From Oscarella lobularis (lineage: Eukaryota; Porifera; Homoscleromorpha; Homosclerophorida; Oscarellidae), in assembly GCF_947507565.1 (NCBI RefSeq), contig NC_089176.1:1860001-1924000 (forward strand): a stretch of 64,000 bases of DNA, written 5' to 3'. The notes under the pieces are model-generated. The model was given only the letters and a program-made list of their open reading frames with translations, was not told the origin of the DNA and made no database searches. Shown here in pieces: positions 44,482 to 58,400 of this stretch. Position numbers and translations under genes: made by a program. Position 1 is the stretch's first letter. Each line of letters begins with the position of its first letter.

Positions 44482-44748
44482 TCGTGGAACATCTGGCTCT
44501 ACAGGAGCCACGAACTTGATGACGGCTTTTCGAGAGTTTTACGCTCGATCTAAGCGAAGCGCAGGTGAAACGAAGAGCGGAACGCGAAGCGAAAGTGAGT
44601 GTATGCGAAAGCGCGGAAGCCTTAATTAATTAATTGTCCAATGTCCATCGTACACTGAACGTGTCGTCGGCGCTTTGTTCGCGTCCGGATGGTCGGAACC
44701 GTGGACAGCTCCGAAGTGCAGCCTATGAGAGACGAAGAGGTTAGATTT

Positions 44749-44880
44749 TATGACGTCACTTTCTCTAAGACGTCATTTGTTTTCTCTTATTGATTTTATA
44801 ACATCACTTTCTCTTATTGATTGTCATTAATTTTTCTTATTGATTTTATGACGTCACTTTCTCTTATTGATTTTATTTGT
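44749..44880. repeat. Tandem TGACGTCACTTTCTCTTATTGATT-like units
   Basis: Imperfect tandem units carrying repeated tgacgtcac / cttattgatttt strings in the first intron of the Munc13-like pseudogene. They multiply CRE-like half and full sites; a further tgacgtca lies near 44983. Confidence 0.75.
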
Positions 44881-45350
44881 GTAGCTGGACGATGCGTATT
44901 TCTCTTTGCTGAATGCGAAGTCCCACGAATACAGTACATACAAAAGTTCAGGAGCAGAAACAAAGATTATCGGTAAATATATGACGTCATTTTTTAGGTG
45001 TTTTTCATTTCTGATGAGAAACACGAGGAATAGCTTGAGCAGAAGAGAGAAAGCATAAAAGTAACTCAATTTCCAATGAAAAAATAATTAATAACCTTTG
45101 TCTCAGATTCCCAAACAATTTATTCGCGTTTCTGTTATTGAAGGACAAGACCTTCCTATAAGAAATGCAGATGGTAAAAATAGTCCATCAATATTGATGC
45201 ACTATTTTGATTCTTTAGGTTTAGGTGATTCATATTGTGTTGTGGGTTTGATCAAGACAAAACATCTCCACGACGTATTGCAAACCTTATACGGGACGTT
45301 CGGTTCGTCTCGCATGATCGAGGATCAGGTGATCCTCTCGATACTCGGAG

Positions 45351-47592
<2,242 letters not shown>

Positions 47593-47899
47593 CAGGGCGC
47601 GCTGGCGCTAATATTAAGCCGTTTTGGGTATTTCTAACACGTTTACTATTCATGTAGGTGTTCGTTATTTGGTACAATAAAAGCGACGAAGGTGAACGTC
47701 ATCAATTTATGTGAGTCGGTAAACGCTATGTCCATATTGATAAAATAAGCAGCAAGTCATGCTTTGCTGATCTCTGCCAATTACATGGTGATACAAAGAA
47801 AAGATGGGCCGAAAAAGTGTTTTTAGAATATTACAAATGTGATCAATTAATTAATATTACATCCGCGGAAGGCAGATCTAGAAACGTGCTAGAGTAGTG
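47593..47899. other. Convergent 3' intergenic region with poly(A) signal
   Basis: 307 bp between the squalene epoxidase stop and the stop of the minus-strand unknown gene. An AATAAA at 47676-47681, 84 bp after the stop, is a likely poly(A) signal for squalene epoxidase. Nothing else seen. Confidence 0.6.
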
Positions 47900-49128
47900 T
47901 CATAAAGGTGCTGATGGTAGCAAAGAAATGGCATCTGCGGGGGATTTTCTAACGGTCTCGTTGCTCAAAGAAGCAGACGCCACATCTCCGCTATTAGCGG
48001 GTAAATCAGCAACAGCCGCCTTTTCCTTTCCGCCAAGCAGACTGCTATTACTAGCAGCTGCACCTACCTCAATCTCGCTCACTGAAGCTTTCGTAGAAGC
48101 AAGAGCAGCAGCAGCATCTTCCCTACTGCAAAACAGCATTCCTTGTGCATCGTCCTCACTCGTACTCTTCTGTTCAACTGTTCTAGGAGAATTTTCTTCT
48201 GCATCCCTGCAAAGTGCATCAACCCTGTTGCTGCCCTCTTCACTCCTACCCTCCTTATCCACGCCCTTACTTCCGTCGTAACCATTACTACTTACAGCTG
48301 AAGTGGTCACTGAGACTGAGACTGAGACGGCGTCTCCCTTTTGCTCAAGCGTCTTTTGATCGCGCAATCGTTTCCCCATATTCTGAAATTCGCTCTCGAA
48401 CATTCCATTGCTGAACGATTGTTTCTCGCAATAGTCGGCTATCATTTCCATTGCCTTGTATCGAAACTCGTTCTTCTTCGTCGTCGCCGCAAAACGCTTC
48501 ACCTTCGAGTTCAAATCGAACAGGTGCTCCATTGCCTTCACGCCGTTGCCTTTCTCGAGATCGCTGTTGTCTTGCTCCAGATCCTGGAGCGTCTTCTCCA
48601 TTGCCATCGTGTGAACGGCAAGAACGTCGTCCTCCCGCTCGCACATCACAGCCAAGCAGCGCAGATGCTCTAAATCTTTCTGATACTTCATAATACGAAC
48701 GACTTCTAATGCACGTTGAATTGAAAATGGATCAATCAATCAATAAACTTGCCTTCGTCTGGCATACATATGACGTGTTCTTTCCCATCAGACCGTCGTT
48801 CCACCCGTCCCACCCTGTAGAATCATTCACACATACACGTATTGATCCTGAGTAAATATTCTACTTGTGACTAATGCTGTCTAACGGTTTCAAGGATAAA
48901 AAACAAAGGCAATTCTCCAGTGCCACGCCTCTTTCAACATCATTCTCTGTAACAGTAGGGCGAACGCTGGGCCTCGGTTACACGCAAAGGTAAGCACTAC
49001 TACGTCTCTTTCCCTAACTGTCCTCTAAATTCCATGACAAAAGTGTGTACTGTCACATGTGTATTGGTGCCCGTATCTCACCGTTTTCTCTTGCGGCCTG
49101 CCATGTCCATGATATCGTCTTCTAACAT
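47900..49128 (-). CDS. Unrecognised nuclear coiled-coil protein
   Basis: I do not recognise the family. Three exons fit by phase: 49128-49082 (MLEDDIMDMAGRKRK), 48814-48753 (VGRVERRSDGKEHV) and 48705-47900, giving 304 residues. The second intron (47 bp) uses a GC donor in perfect context (AG|GCAAGT). A basic GRKRKR suggests nuclear import. Residues about 40-140 are helical and charged (MKYQKDLEHLRCLAVMC, MEKTLQDLEQDNSDLEKGN, KRFAATTKKNEFRYKAMEMI), probably a coiled coil or small helical bundle. The rest is Ser/Ala/Glu-rich and looks disordered. A further start at 49249 (MSDLSADRPEWDW) is open but would need an implausibly short intron to join. Convergent with squalene epoxidase. Confidence 0.6.
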
Positions 49129-49665
49129 TTGATCGAAGTGAGATTTAGTCTCCTGTAGACCTAATTTCCTCTACCTTCAACAAGGACGAGACGATCGATA
49201 TCTTCCGATGACCAATCCCACTCAGGTCGATCAGCCGAAAGATCTGACATTTTGATTTCTCAGCCCCTCTCCTTTTGGGCTCTGGCGAGAGCAGCGCGCC
49301 CTATACAGCCGAACAATCAGCTGCGTACTTGCGTACAGCGGCGGAAATGAAAGTACGTAGCGCGATTTACCGCGTTGAATGGCCCGTACAACCAGAAATA
49401 CGCCACTGCCGATTGGCCTGCCGATCAACCGAGCAGAGGCCCGATCAGAGGCGAACGAGGCGGTCGGCGGAATTCTGGCGAAGTTCTGCGGCTAATTACG
49501 TATGAATCCGTGGTATGAATCCTGGTCTCGGCGTTGACTGACCACCGTTGTTTACAGGTCTCAACTAGCCTTCCCAGAAGGTCGCGCCTCTATTTTACTC
49601 ACTATGCTACTTGAGACTTCAATTAATTAAACGAAATACTAACGTGACAGCGAATACGTGTTTGT
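49129..49665. other. Intergenic
   Basis: About 540 bp. It includes a short minus-strand open frame starting MSDLSADRPEW at 49249, which may belong to the unknown gene. The rest, up to the sulfatase stop, shows nothing that I can support. Confidence 0.45.
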
Positions 49666-51210
49666 TCAGGTGACCCAGGGCCCCCAAAATCCCTTGTACA
49701 CATTTATAGCTGCGTCGCACGCCGCCGGATCCGATGAACCTCGATCAGGATTATAGAACGTTTTTTGATAACGCGCCAACTTCCTTTGCATGTCTTTTAG
49801 TACATCTTTCATTGACTCAGCCAAATTATTTCTTTCTTCAGGATCGGTTTTGATGTTGAAAAGGCACCCATCTCCGCAATCTTCCCTGTCATTGACGCCA
49901 GCAGGATGAGAAATATTTGGATACTGCGGACCAGTCCACCCAGCCGAACCCAATTTGCCAATAAGTATTTTATAACTTCCACTGATCAGTCCCTGCACCA
50001 TGGAGTCGGAAGCAATAGGAACCTCCGGGCGAGGAGAAGAGGAAACTTGTCCAGAAACGTAAGGCCACATGTTCAGGCTATCGATAGGCGGAAGTTTCGC
50101 GGAAGCGGCCTTGGCGTCGGTGGGATCAACGTCAGCTAAATGACAAAACGTCGCGTACCAGTCGCAAACTGCGATGTAACCTTCAAGCTTTTTGCCGCGC
50201 ATCGACCGTGGAACGAAGCCCCCGGAAACGAAAGCGTTAACTCGAACTCCACCTTGCCAGTTGCTCTGCTTTCCACCTTTGAGCGGATAGTTGTTTGCAC
50301 CGGTGTTATTGTGCTCGGGACCTCCGTTGTCGGCACTCACGACTACCAAGGTGTTGTTCCACATTCCTTTGCTTTTGAACATATCCGTGATATTACCGAC
50401 GACTTCGTCGAGATAGTACACCATGGCGTGATAGACTCGACGCAGGTCGTCGTCGATGAAACGGAATTTATCGAGATAGGGCTGCGGAACTTGGTACGGC
50501 GTGTGAGCGACGTGGGGCGCGTAGTAGAGGAAGAGTGGAACGGACGGATCGTGTTCTTTCAGCACTTGAAGTACGTGCTCCCCAAACATGTGCTCTTCAT
50601 AATCGGTGCCGTTTAGGCCGTGCGCTGGCTTATCGGTCGCCCACAAATCGACCGGAGCGACGTCGTTTTTGTCTTTACAACGGCCCTCTTGCTGCGTGTA
50701 AAAGTCATTCGCGTGATGAAAGTATCCGAAGCTCGTGTCGAAGCCTCGTCCCAGAGGTATGTGATCTCGCGTTGCCATGCCGGCATCCCACTTGCCCACC
50801 TGATGCGTTGCATACCCGCCCTCTTTCATTTTTTCAGCTATAACTGTCATATTGCGTGGCACGCCTTGGAATCCGGCTACGGGATCCTTTGGGTTGTGCA
50901 TCGTCGAATCGCCGTTGTTGACGTTCACGTGCATGGGAAGGCGGCCGCTGAGGAGAGAGGATCGCGTTGGCGAGCAGACGTTGTGGACGTAATGCTGGTT
51001 GAGCTCGACTCCTTCGGCGCACAATTTGTCGATGTTTGGAGTTTGGATGTCGTTTGTCGCAACGGTTCGGTGATAGCCGACATTTGCCCAACCCCAGTCG
51101 TCGACGAGGAGCATGAAAATGTGGGGCTTAGAATTAGTTGTTGGCAGATCGTTTTTAGCCAAAGTAACCTGAGAAAGAAGCAACGCCGTTAGAGTACGGA
51201 GAACGTGCAT
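49666..51210 (-). CDS. Arylsulfatase (ARSB/ARSJ-like), intronless
   Basis: 514 residues in one exon. An N-terminal signal peptide (MHVLRTLTALLLSQVTLA) points to the secretory or lysosomal path. The metal-site DD is at 37-38 (LLVDDWGWANVG). The signature CSPTRSSLLSGR starts at Cys79, the residue normally turned into formylglycine. Later motifs are VVVSADNGGPEH (metal site) and KGGKQSNWQGGVRV (Lys). The usual GKWHLG reads GKWDAG here, so a conserved active-site His is Asp. Substrates are probably sulfated glycans such as galactosamine or glucosamine sulfates, by family; specificity is unknown. The lack of introns is odd beside multi-exon neighbours and could mean a retrocopy or a naturally intronless family member. 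Confidence 0.92.
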   Translation of the reverse strand: MHVLRTLTALLLSQVTLAKNDLPTTNSKPHIFMLLVDDWGWANVGYHRTVATNDIQTPNIDKLCAEGVELNQHYVHNVCSPTRSSLLSGRLPMHVNVNNGDSTMHNPKDPVAGFQGVPRNMTVIAEKMKEGGYATHQVGKWDAGMATRDHIPLGRGFDTSFGYFHHANDFYTQQEGRCKDKNDVAPVDLWATDKPAHGLNGTDYEEHMFGEHVLQVLKEHDPSVPLFLYYAPHVAHTPYQVPQPYLDKFRFIDDDLRRVYHAMVYYLDEVVGNITDMFKSKGMWNNTLVVVSADNGGPEHNNTGANNYPLKGGKQSNWQGGVRVNAFVSGGFVPRSMRGKKLEGYIAVCDWYATFCHLADVDPTDAKAASAKLPPIDSLNMWPYVSGQVSSSPRPEVPIASDSMVQGLISGSYKILIGKLGSAGWTGPQYPNISHPAGVNDREDCGDGCLFNIKTDPEERNNLAESMKDVLKDMQRKLARYQKTFYNPDRGSSDPAACDAAINVYKGFWGPWVT

Positions 51211-52075
51211 TGGGCTCTTCGTGAGTACTAGATCGACCTGAGATCACGTGAAGTGACGACGACGTGTATTATTATTAAACCTTGCTGCCAAATACCGGAC
51301 CTGACACCTTGTCCTATTGACTCTTCATGCCAAGTGTCGTAACGATATCATAAGAGCACATAAGAGCACAATCTCGTCCGTCTCGAAGATAGTTTGATAA
51401 CTTTCTTAGTGTTGTGAGAACGTAAGAAATATTAGCTTGGCGTATCTGACGTTATCAGTACGCTGGGTTTCTTTTATATATAAGATGTGTTTTAATGTGG
51501 AACGTTCAAACGTTTACTATGAAAGCAATTAGCTGTTAAAGAGCCCTCAAATGACAAAGAAGGTCGCCATATAAAAAAGGAGTCACATGAAATATTCTCT
51601 TGATCGTAGAATAATTGACTAAGCATCGTTAGCCTCTTTCACAGCAGTCATGTTCATTCTCTATTAGCTAATAGTTGACTCTCCCTACTAAGGCCACTTG
51701 TCTGTCTCTTTCTTGTTGGTCCTAATAAGAGTATATATCGAGGAGCGTGCTGTACGGGGCTTACCACGTGATACTGGACGTCTATTGCGTTGCACAACTG
51801 ACAAGTTCCTTTGATTGGCAAGCAATTCGCAGCAGAATTTATTGCTAACTTGAATCTTCATAAACCGTATCGTCACCACAAAGAATCTGACGCAATATAC
51901 AAGTGTCAATAAAAATAACTATTTTCTTAGTAATTCTGAACTATTTGCCCACGACGACGCCCTTGTCTCTCTCCTGTACTAAGATTAGAAAAACATAGCA
52001 GGGAGATATAACAGGGTTGTTTTATGACCCACGTGACAAGTGTACGGGTTCTTCGACCATTCACGCTTCGACTCG
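51211..52075. other. Divergent intergenic region
   Basis: 865 bp between the starts of the sulfatase (-) and the ABHD6-like gene (+), likely to hold both promoters. A short tandem (cataagagca twice, about 51349-51369) and a TATA-like tatatataa near 51476 are visible. No gene seen. Confidence 0.5.
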
Positions 52076-53934
52076 ATGGAGTCGGTTTTCTTTGCATTCA
52101 AACTCGTCTTAACGTCAATTCTCTGCGTTGCGTTTGTTCTCGTTTGTCTCTACATTTTTGTCCCGAACGTCTTTCTGACAATATGTGTGCGGTAGGTCAA
52201 CTTTGTGCCGGCTGAGACCGTTAGCGAGATCTAGTCAAGTCCGGTTGAATGCCACTATGTCACTCGACGCCAGAATCCAGTCAAAATGCCGCCGAACTTG
52301 CCGGCATTTTGACTCAAACACGTGTGTTTACTAGTCGCTTTCTTCTCTTGTTCGTAGGGCTGTCACGATCGTCACGAAATTTAAGCGAAAGACGCTGCGC
52401 GTTCAAGATTTTATCTACTACTATCTAGAACGATCGGGATCGTCGTCAAACGCGGCGACAACGCTCGTTCTCCTTCACGGCTTCACTGACACGAAGGATA
52501 GCTGGGCAATCATGAGTCAGTTTCTGCCGCGAGACTGGCGCATCATCGCACTCGACCTTCCGGGTCACGGTGAAACGACTCGAATGGCAGAAGCTGAGCA
52601 TAACGTCCATTTCTTGGTGGATCGTTTTGGAGAGGTGGGCGTGGTTTCTTATGCGGTCCTTGTGTTACCTGTATCTTGCTGTAGTTTGTCGCCGGTCTGG
52701 GGCTTAGTAGGAGTGGCTTTCACGTTGCGGGATGTTCTCTTGGCGGTAAAGTGGCTGGTGTTTACTCTTCCTATTTTCCAGGCCAAATCAAAACTTTGAT
52801 ACTTCTTTGTCCTTTTGGTGAGTTCTCTTTGGGTGCACAATGATAATCGTGAACGAAGTATGAGGTATTTATTTTCAGAACGTAGCCATCAGACGCGCTC
52901 GTAGACTACTTAGAGGAAAGTTTGCATACGTTTCTCCTATTATTTATTAGGAATGCACCATTAATGGTACTGTATCCAATCATTTCTTTTTATGCATTGG
53001 CATACATAATATCTATGATCACCCTTGAGTGCTATTTTCACTCTCTTGTAAATAATAGTGGATAGAGAGATTATCTAATCAGATAGTTTCTATTAATTTT
53101 CTACAGAATTACTAATTGTGATGATATATGTTCTTACTAAAGCAGCACTTGCTCTCTTTTGCAGGAATTGAGATGCCTCAGCCAAGTCCTTTGGCGTGTG
53201 AATATTTCAAATCGGGGCGCAGAGCATCAAATTGCTTCTTGCCTGAAACTCCCACTGAAATGCGCAAGTTGCTTAGGTTGGCTTTGCACGAAGTTCCTCC
53301 TTTGCCCAATCATCTCCTAAATCGACTCGTTCACAATCGACGGCCAAGTTATCCATTTTTTGACAGAAGTAAGAATGCATTTATAGGACTGTAACTTGTG
53401 TGAGTGAAAGCCCCAAATAGTGGACACTACATATGATAAACTTACCCCAAGTGTCGGCTATAACTTTATTGTAAATGAGACATTTCTTGGGAAGAGCGTT
53501 TGTTTGGGATTTTACGCATGTTAGCTATCGTCTAAAGAGATTTGAAGACGATATAGTCCCTGTATCTCTTGCCTATTACGTGATATATGTAGTTGTGAGT
53601 AACTTAATTAAAAGTAAGGGTCATATTGATACAGTACGTCCTGGCATTTTTTTCTAATAATGTCTCTACAGTGACTGACGACATCATGAATCCGTCCCAT
53701 CGCTATTTGCTTGAGCAGCGGATGGCATTTATTCGCTGTCCAACTTTGGTCGTTTGGGGAAAGCAGGACGAAGTGTTAGACGTGTCTTGCGTTGATGTAC
53801 TGAAGGCGGGAATTTCAGATTGCCAAACTGTCGTTTTGGATGGATGCGCGCACGCTATTTATTTGGACAGACCCCGTTGCACAGCACAGCTGATAACGGA
53901 ATTCATTCAAAAGCGGCTTCTAAAATCACTTTGA
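52076..53934 (+). CDS. ABHD6: Monoacylglycerol lipase ABHD6-like
   Basis: Five exons with matching phases: 52076 to about 52193, about 52359-52637, about 52684-52819, about 53165-53370 and about 53672-53934. The protein starts MESVFFAFKLVLTSILCV, a single membrane anchor as in ABHD6. The alpha/beta-hydrolase core has LVLLHGFTDTKDSW (oxyanion), LDLPGHGETTR, the nucleophile Ser in AGCSLGGKVAGVY, the acid in VVWGKQDEVLDVS and the His in LDGCAHAIYLDRP. The GKQD..LDVS and ERP/DRP blocks are typical of ABHD6 rather than of soluble MGLL. It hydrolyses monoacylglycerols such as 2-arachidonoylglycerol, and bis-monoacylglycerophosphate, at internal membranes (family knowledge). No disabling change seen. 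Confidence 0.9.
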
Positions 53935-55390
53935 AATATGTATTAAAAACCGTACCCGGATATTTTTTCACAATAAAAATGAATCGGCCGCATAACTACG
54001 GGTCACCACTGCACGTGTACCTTCGCCGGCCCGGGACATGGTTTTAACGCGCGTTGGCTTTTCGATAACGGACGAACGACGGGCGTCCGACGGGCGGCAC
54101 GTTCCGCGCTGTATCGTTTGACGAAAGCTGCCTTCCGCCGGACGGCTCTGCCAACTGTTTCATGGATGTCCCTGTTTCATTAAGACTTCCGCGGAATGAA
54201 GCGACTCATGGGCTTCAGCATCCGCCACAATGACGCAGCAAGAAAGCGCAGACGATTCGAGCGGCGGCTAAAGAGGCAAGCCAATGGATAGACAACTAAT
54301 GAAGCCCACTTTTAGACGGAGCATGACCTTCGAAATCTATGAACGTGTCCATTCCGTACATAGATCTATTGTCCACAGTGGCACTGGTCCTATAGGCTAC
54401 TGCACTGAAAAGACGCACTTCCTCGTTTCTGAAAAGCCAATTTCTCTTTTCGATCTTCGCTTTCCTCGAATCGTGGTAGATACGACGCGTTCAGTTTGCC
54501 CTCGGACCCTTGGTCAAATGCGAAAAGGGGCCGTTTCTCACGTAGATTGCCCAGCCAGAAACGATCCGCGTACTTACTACTACTACTGCAGTTGTGCTGG
54601 TAATCCTGAAAGGAACGATGTAGGAATTCGTTGTCGATCAAACTGTCGATCGAGCTCGAAGGAAGTCCTCAGAACATCTTATAGATGTCTATAAGCTCGT
54701 CGCCGTTCTATGAAACGGTGAGCACGAATGCGACGGCGTTCTCGTTCATCCGGCGATGGTTGGTAACCGGTGCCGACAGTTTCAGAGAGGTGACTCGATC
54801 GCACCAGCGGAATGAGACGAAACTCGCAACGAGTCTTAGCTTGTCAGCCTCAGCGCGTGTTCTGCCTGACATTTATCTCTGCTAGCTATCTCCTTCTCTT
54901 TCTAGCTCTCTGTCTGGCTCGGCAGCGAGAATTTGATTCTGCCCAATGGATATGACGGATCCAAGGTGATCGTTAGTGGCTTGCTGACCCGCGTCCCGTT
55001 TTGACGGAAGCGGTTCAACTTCCAAGGAAGCGATGTGGTTCCGGTCTCCTGCCACACAAACACAACGAAGGTATTCGTAATGACGCAGCATGAAGCGTAG
55101 ATGACGCAAGTGGCGGGGCAAGTGTAACAGCGCGTTATCCTAATACAGTGTCCACTCGTGCATGCATGCATGTAGTGCGACGCTTTTTTCCATCTAAGAC
55201 ATCAGCGCTAGACAATTCAACCCACATGCCCCACTGGTTCTGCTAGTATAATTGAAGTAATAATGCGACCTAAAATTGAGGGAAGCAGCATAAAATTGGT
55301 GGAAGCGAATGATAGGAAATTCTATTTTCCTCTAAACCACAATGTTATTTAGCCGCTGACCTCCGGTAATTGTATGCTTCCAAAGTGAAG
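53935..55390. other. Intergenic with decayed units of the factor B-like array
   Basis: About 1.45 kb. Bases around 54105-54260 resemble 59350-59450 (cgtttgacgaaa, atgacgcagcaag), and 54990-55190 resemble 59721-59945 and 63751-63985 (upstream-region repeat, diverged). A 136-residue open frame at 54284-54694 has no recognisable similarity. This looks like a dead array unit. Confidence 0.6.
54722..54815 (+). pseudogene. Fragment of the protease-like exon
   Basis: Matches 58135-58225 (gcgacggcgttctcgttca, accggtgccgac, gactcg). It covers the segment around the former catalytic His position and carries indels. No other exon of the gene remains in order. Confidence 0.75.
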
Positions 55391-55398
55391 TATAAAAG
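55391..55398 (+). promoter_or_regulatory. TATA box
   Basis: TATAAAAG 61 bp upstream of the ATG at 55452. The following gatttggcagtctcgtctag is also found downstream of the TATA box of the second copy, consistent with a conserved core promoter. Confidence 0.75.
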
Positions 55399-55451
55399 AA
55401 CGACTAGTTTGGTAGATTTGGCAGTCTCGTCTAGTCGCAGAAGACGACGAT

Positions 55452-58400
55452 ATGATGAATACGGCAGTCTTTGGATTCGTGCATGTGCTTCTCCTGGCTG
55501 CAGTCGTTGCAGGTAAAGAGTCACTCCAGTCGTTTCTTCTAACGATAAACTATTTCTTGCAGGAGAGAGATATTTCAGCACGTGCGAACCTCACTCACTT
55601 CCTGAAAATCGAGGAACCTTGAAGTATCCTTCTCCAGATAGCCGATTACCCTACTATGCCAAAAACGTTGACTGCACGTGGAAGTTTCAGCCTTCCACTT
55701 TTCTCGGTTCTCCCACCACTTGCGATCGGATGGTCGCAACAGTGGAGTTTCTTGATACCGAGAAGGACGGAGACATTCTCGAGATCATAGATTCATCCAC
55801 GAACAGAGTCTTGGCCCGTCTTTCAGGACAATCTGAAAGTTCTCGCGGTTTTCCTAAACAGTACGTCGCTTGCTCTTCTGAATTAACAATTCGTTTCAAA
55901 TCAAACAACAATTGGGAAAGAAGACACGGGTTTAAGATTTCCTACGCAACAGAGAGTACGTAGCTCGGCACAGTGGTACGCTCTATTAAAAATTAATTCG
56001 AACCGTACCGCAGGAAACATGCTCAATCCAAAAATTATGACGTTTGGGTACGTTGATGCAGACTGGACAATTTGCGGATCTGAGAGTCGTCCAGCCTGCT
56101 TGAACTTCTTCAATATCCCTGACGGCACCGATACCTTTTATGCCGATGTTTCTAACCGAGACGGCGACTCGGAAAGCGTCGGAATTACTTTCGAAGAAGG
56201 GTCAAGCAAGACTCTCTCTGCCAACAGACTGATCACATTTCAACTTACGCGGACCTATCAAGGCTTTAAAGCAGAACTCTGCGGTAACAGTGCATTATTG
56301 AGCTGCAGTAAACGACATCCGAAGACGCTTTTCATTAGGTACCACTACGTGTAAAGGTTCATCAGACTCAGTGCTAAATGGGCACGAATCCCAATCTGTC
56401 ATTCAATATCTAAGACGGTGCTCCAAAGAGGCAGCTACCTACTGCGACAAAGGCTATCACAATTACGATGGTTTTAATAAACGATATTGTAATAACAACG
56501 GAGAATGGGATCGTCCAAGTCCACCCCAGTGCAAAAGTAGGGCATTTTTCAAAACAATTGGTTTTATGAAATATCGCCCTTTATGTAGGAATCAAGTGTT
56601 CCAATATACCTTCGATCGACAACGGACATTTTATCTTTTCCAACGAAAGCAAAAATGAATATTACGATGAAGAAAAGATTGAGTGGAAATGCGAAAAAGG
56701 CTATTCTCACGTAGATAACTTCTATAGTAGACATCCCTTTTCGCCTTTTCCCTTTCATTCAATATGGAACGAGATGGAACATATGCACGAGATGGAACAT
56801 ATGCACGAGATGGAACATATGCCACGTTACTACGATATGCCTCCTCCTTTGCACTGGAGGCTTCCAGGGCCAGTTTCTGACGATTTTCTCAGGCTTTTGG
56901 CATCGCGAGCAGGAAATATGACTTGCGGGGCTAATGGATGGAGAAGAGTTCCAAAATGCCAACGTAGGTCTTGTCTCCTAGAGTTCAAACGAAAAATGTT
57001 AAATAGGGATTCTTTTGCAGCTATTCGGTGTCCAAAAATTAGTCTGAATAACGGCACTGTTTCGACTAGAAAACAAATCGATTTTACGTACGGCCCCGGA
57101 TCATTAGGCTGGGGTTACATCGACAGGAGGCCTCATTATCTGTCAACAGCTAGCTTTTCTTGCAACAGAGGATTTACCCTTGTTGGCCACAGTGTCGCCA
57201 CCTGTATGGCTAATTCGAAATGGAACGTCCCTCTTCCCAAATGTACAGTGGAGTCATTGCATACAGTATTGGTTAAATATTTAATTTATTGAAATGTAGG
57301 TTTACCCATAACTGATGCGGTCAAAGACCAAATCGCAACGTTCGATAGCAATTTCTTGCTTCCCTTAGCAACGTATTCTCGCAATGCTCAGCCCGACGAG
57401 AATCTTCTCGGAAGACACGATCGCTCCGATGTGCTCGACGCGCAGTCCGACGTCAAACTGGATCTCCTCTTCGCTTTCAATATCGCCGAGAGAAGTCCTC
57501 TGGAAGAAGTGTATAAAAAATTTGTTAATAACACTATTATGAACTTCCCCATTGACGCAGAAAAGACCCGCGTGGCTGTCTTGGTTCTCATGAACGGAAC
57601 GATTTGGAAATTTGTCGGTACACCCAATCAAACTGATTTGCTAGAAGGAAATCCTCATAACATCTCTGAAAATCTCGAAGAGTTCAGAGAAAACATTAAT
57701 GAGATGTTCGAGACAGGATTAGGCAGCGAACCGCGAGTTGCGAAGAGAGTGGCTGTGATTGTTAACGAGAAACTCCCGAGGGTCGCTAATCAACAACGCG
57801 CTTTGGCTGCACTACAGCGTTACAATCAATTGAACGTCAAATCACTCCATATTTCGACGCGTGACTTGCCGCACTTTATGGAACCCACAGCGGACTTCAT
57901 CGAATTCAACACAGCCGACGATTTCCATACCTTTGTGAACTACTCCAGCCCAAGTAAAATAACAGTGTAAATTGTTTGGTCTAGCGTCAAATCTCGTTTT
58001 TCTGTTTTCAGCTACGGTCGACGATCTTTGCGGTGTAGCTGGAGCTCCGGGCCAGCACTATCCCTTTTCCAACTTCTCGGTCGCAGCACGTGGGGCCTGG
58101 CCCTGGCTTGTCACCGTCCTGGGCAAGGGAGAGTACGAATGCGACGGCGTTCTCGTTCACCGCCGATGGGTAGTCACCGGTGCCGACTGTTTCAAAAAGG
58201 CGACTCGTACCAGCGGATGGTACAACGGCAAAATCAGCGGTTATAGAATAGGAGTTCGAGTTGGACAATACGAACTGAACGACAATGACGATGGACTGAC
58301 GGTAAGCAAGTACGACGGAATCGACGTAGTCACTCGAGGAGATCATCCGCCGCCTGGACTGAAAGTGTGGCGCTCAACAAGAAGATTCAAACCGGATATA

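Larger units (their letters stand above)
44224..45288 (+). pseudogene. Truncated Munc13-like paralog
   Basis: It begins with the 406-bp promoter and exon 1 copy (ATG 44519, exon end 44594). It then has homologs of exon 2 (LDDAYFSLLNAK, about 44886), exon 3 (about 44998) and the C2A start (IPKQFIRVSVIEGQDLP, 45109 on; SYCVVGLIK near 45230). Exon 3 has an in-frame TAG where the intact gene reads Trp, and homology stops at about 45288 in the middle of C2A, where squalene epoxidase upstream sequence starts. No MUN or C2B part remains. Confidence 0.85.

Noticed and set aside
49129-49249. Upstream first exon MSDLSADRPEWDW for the unknown coiled-coil gene
   Set aside because: Joining it in frame needs an intron of about 14-23 bases, too short for this genome; kept only as a possibility.
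54284-54694. 136-residue plus-strand open frame
   Set aside because: No recognisable domain, no consistent splice context, and it lies in decayed array DNA.
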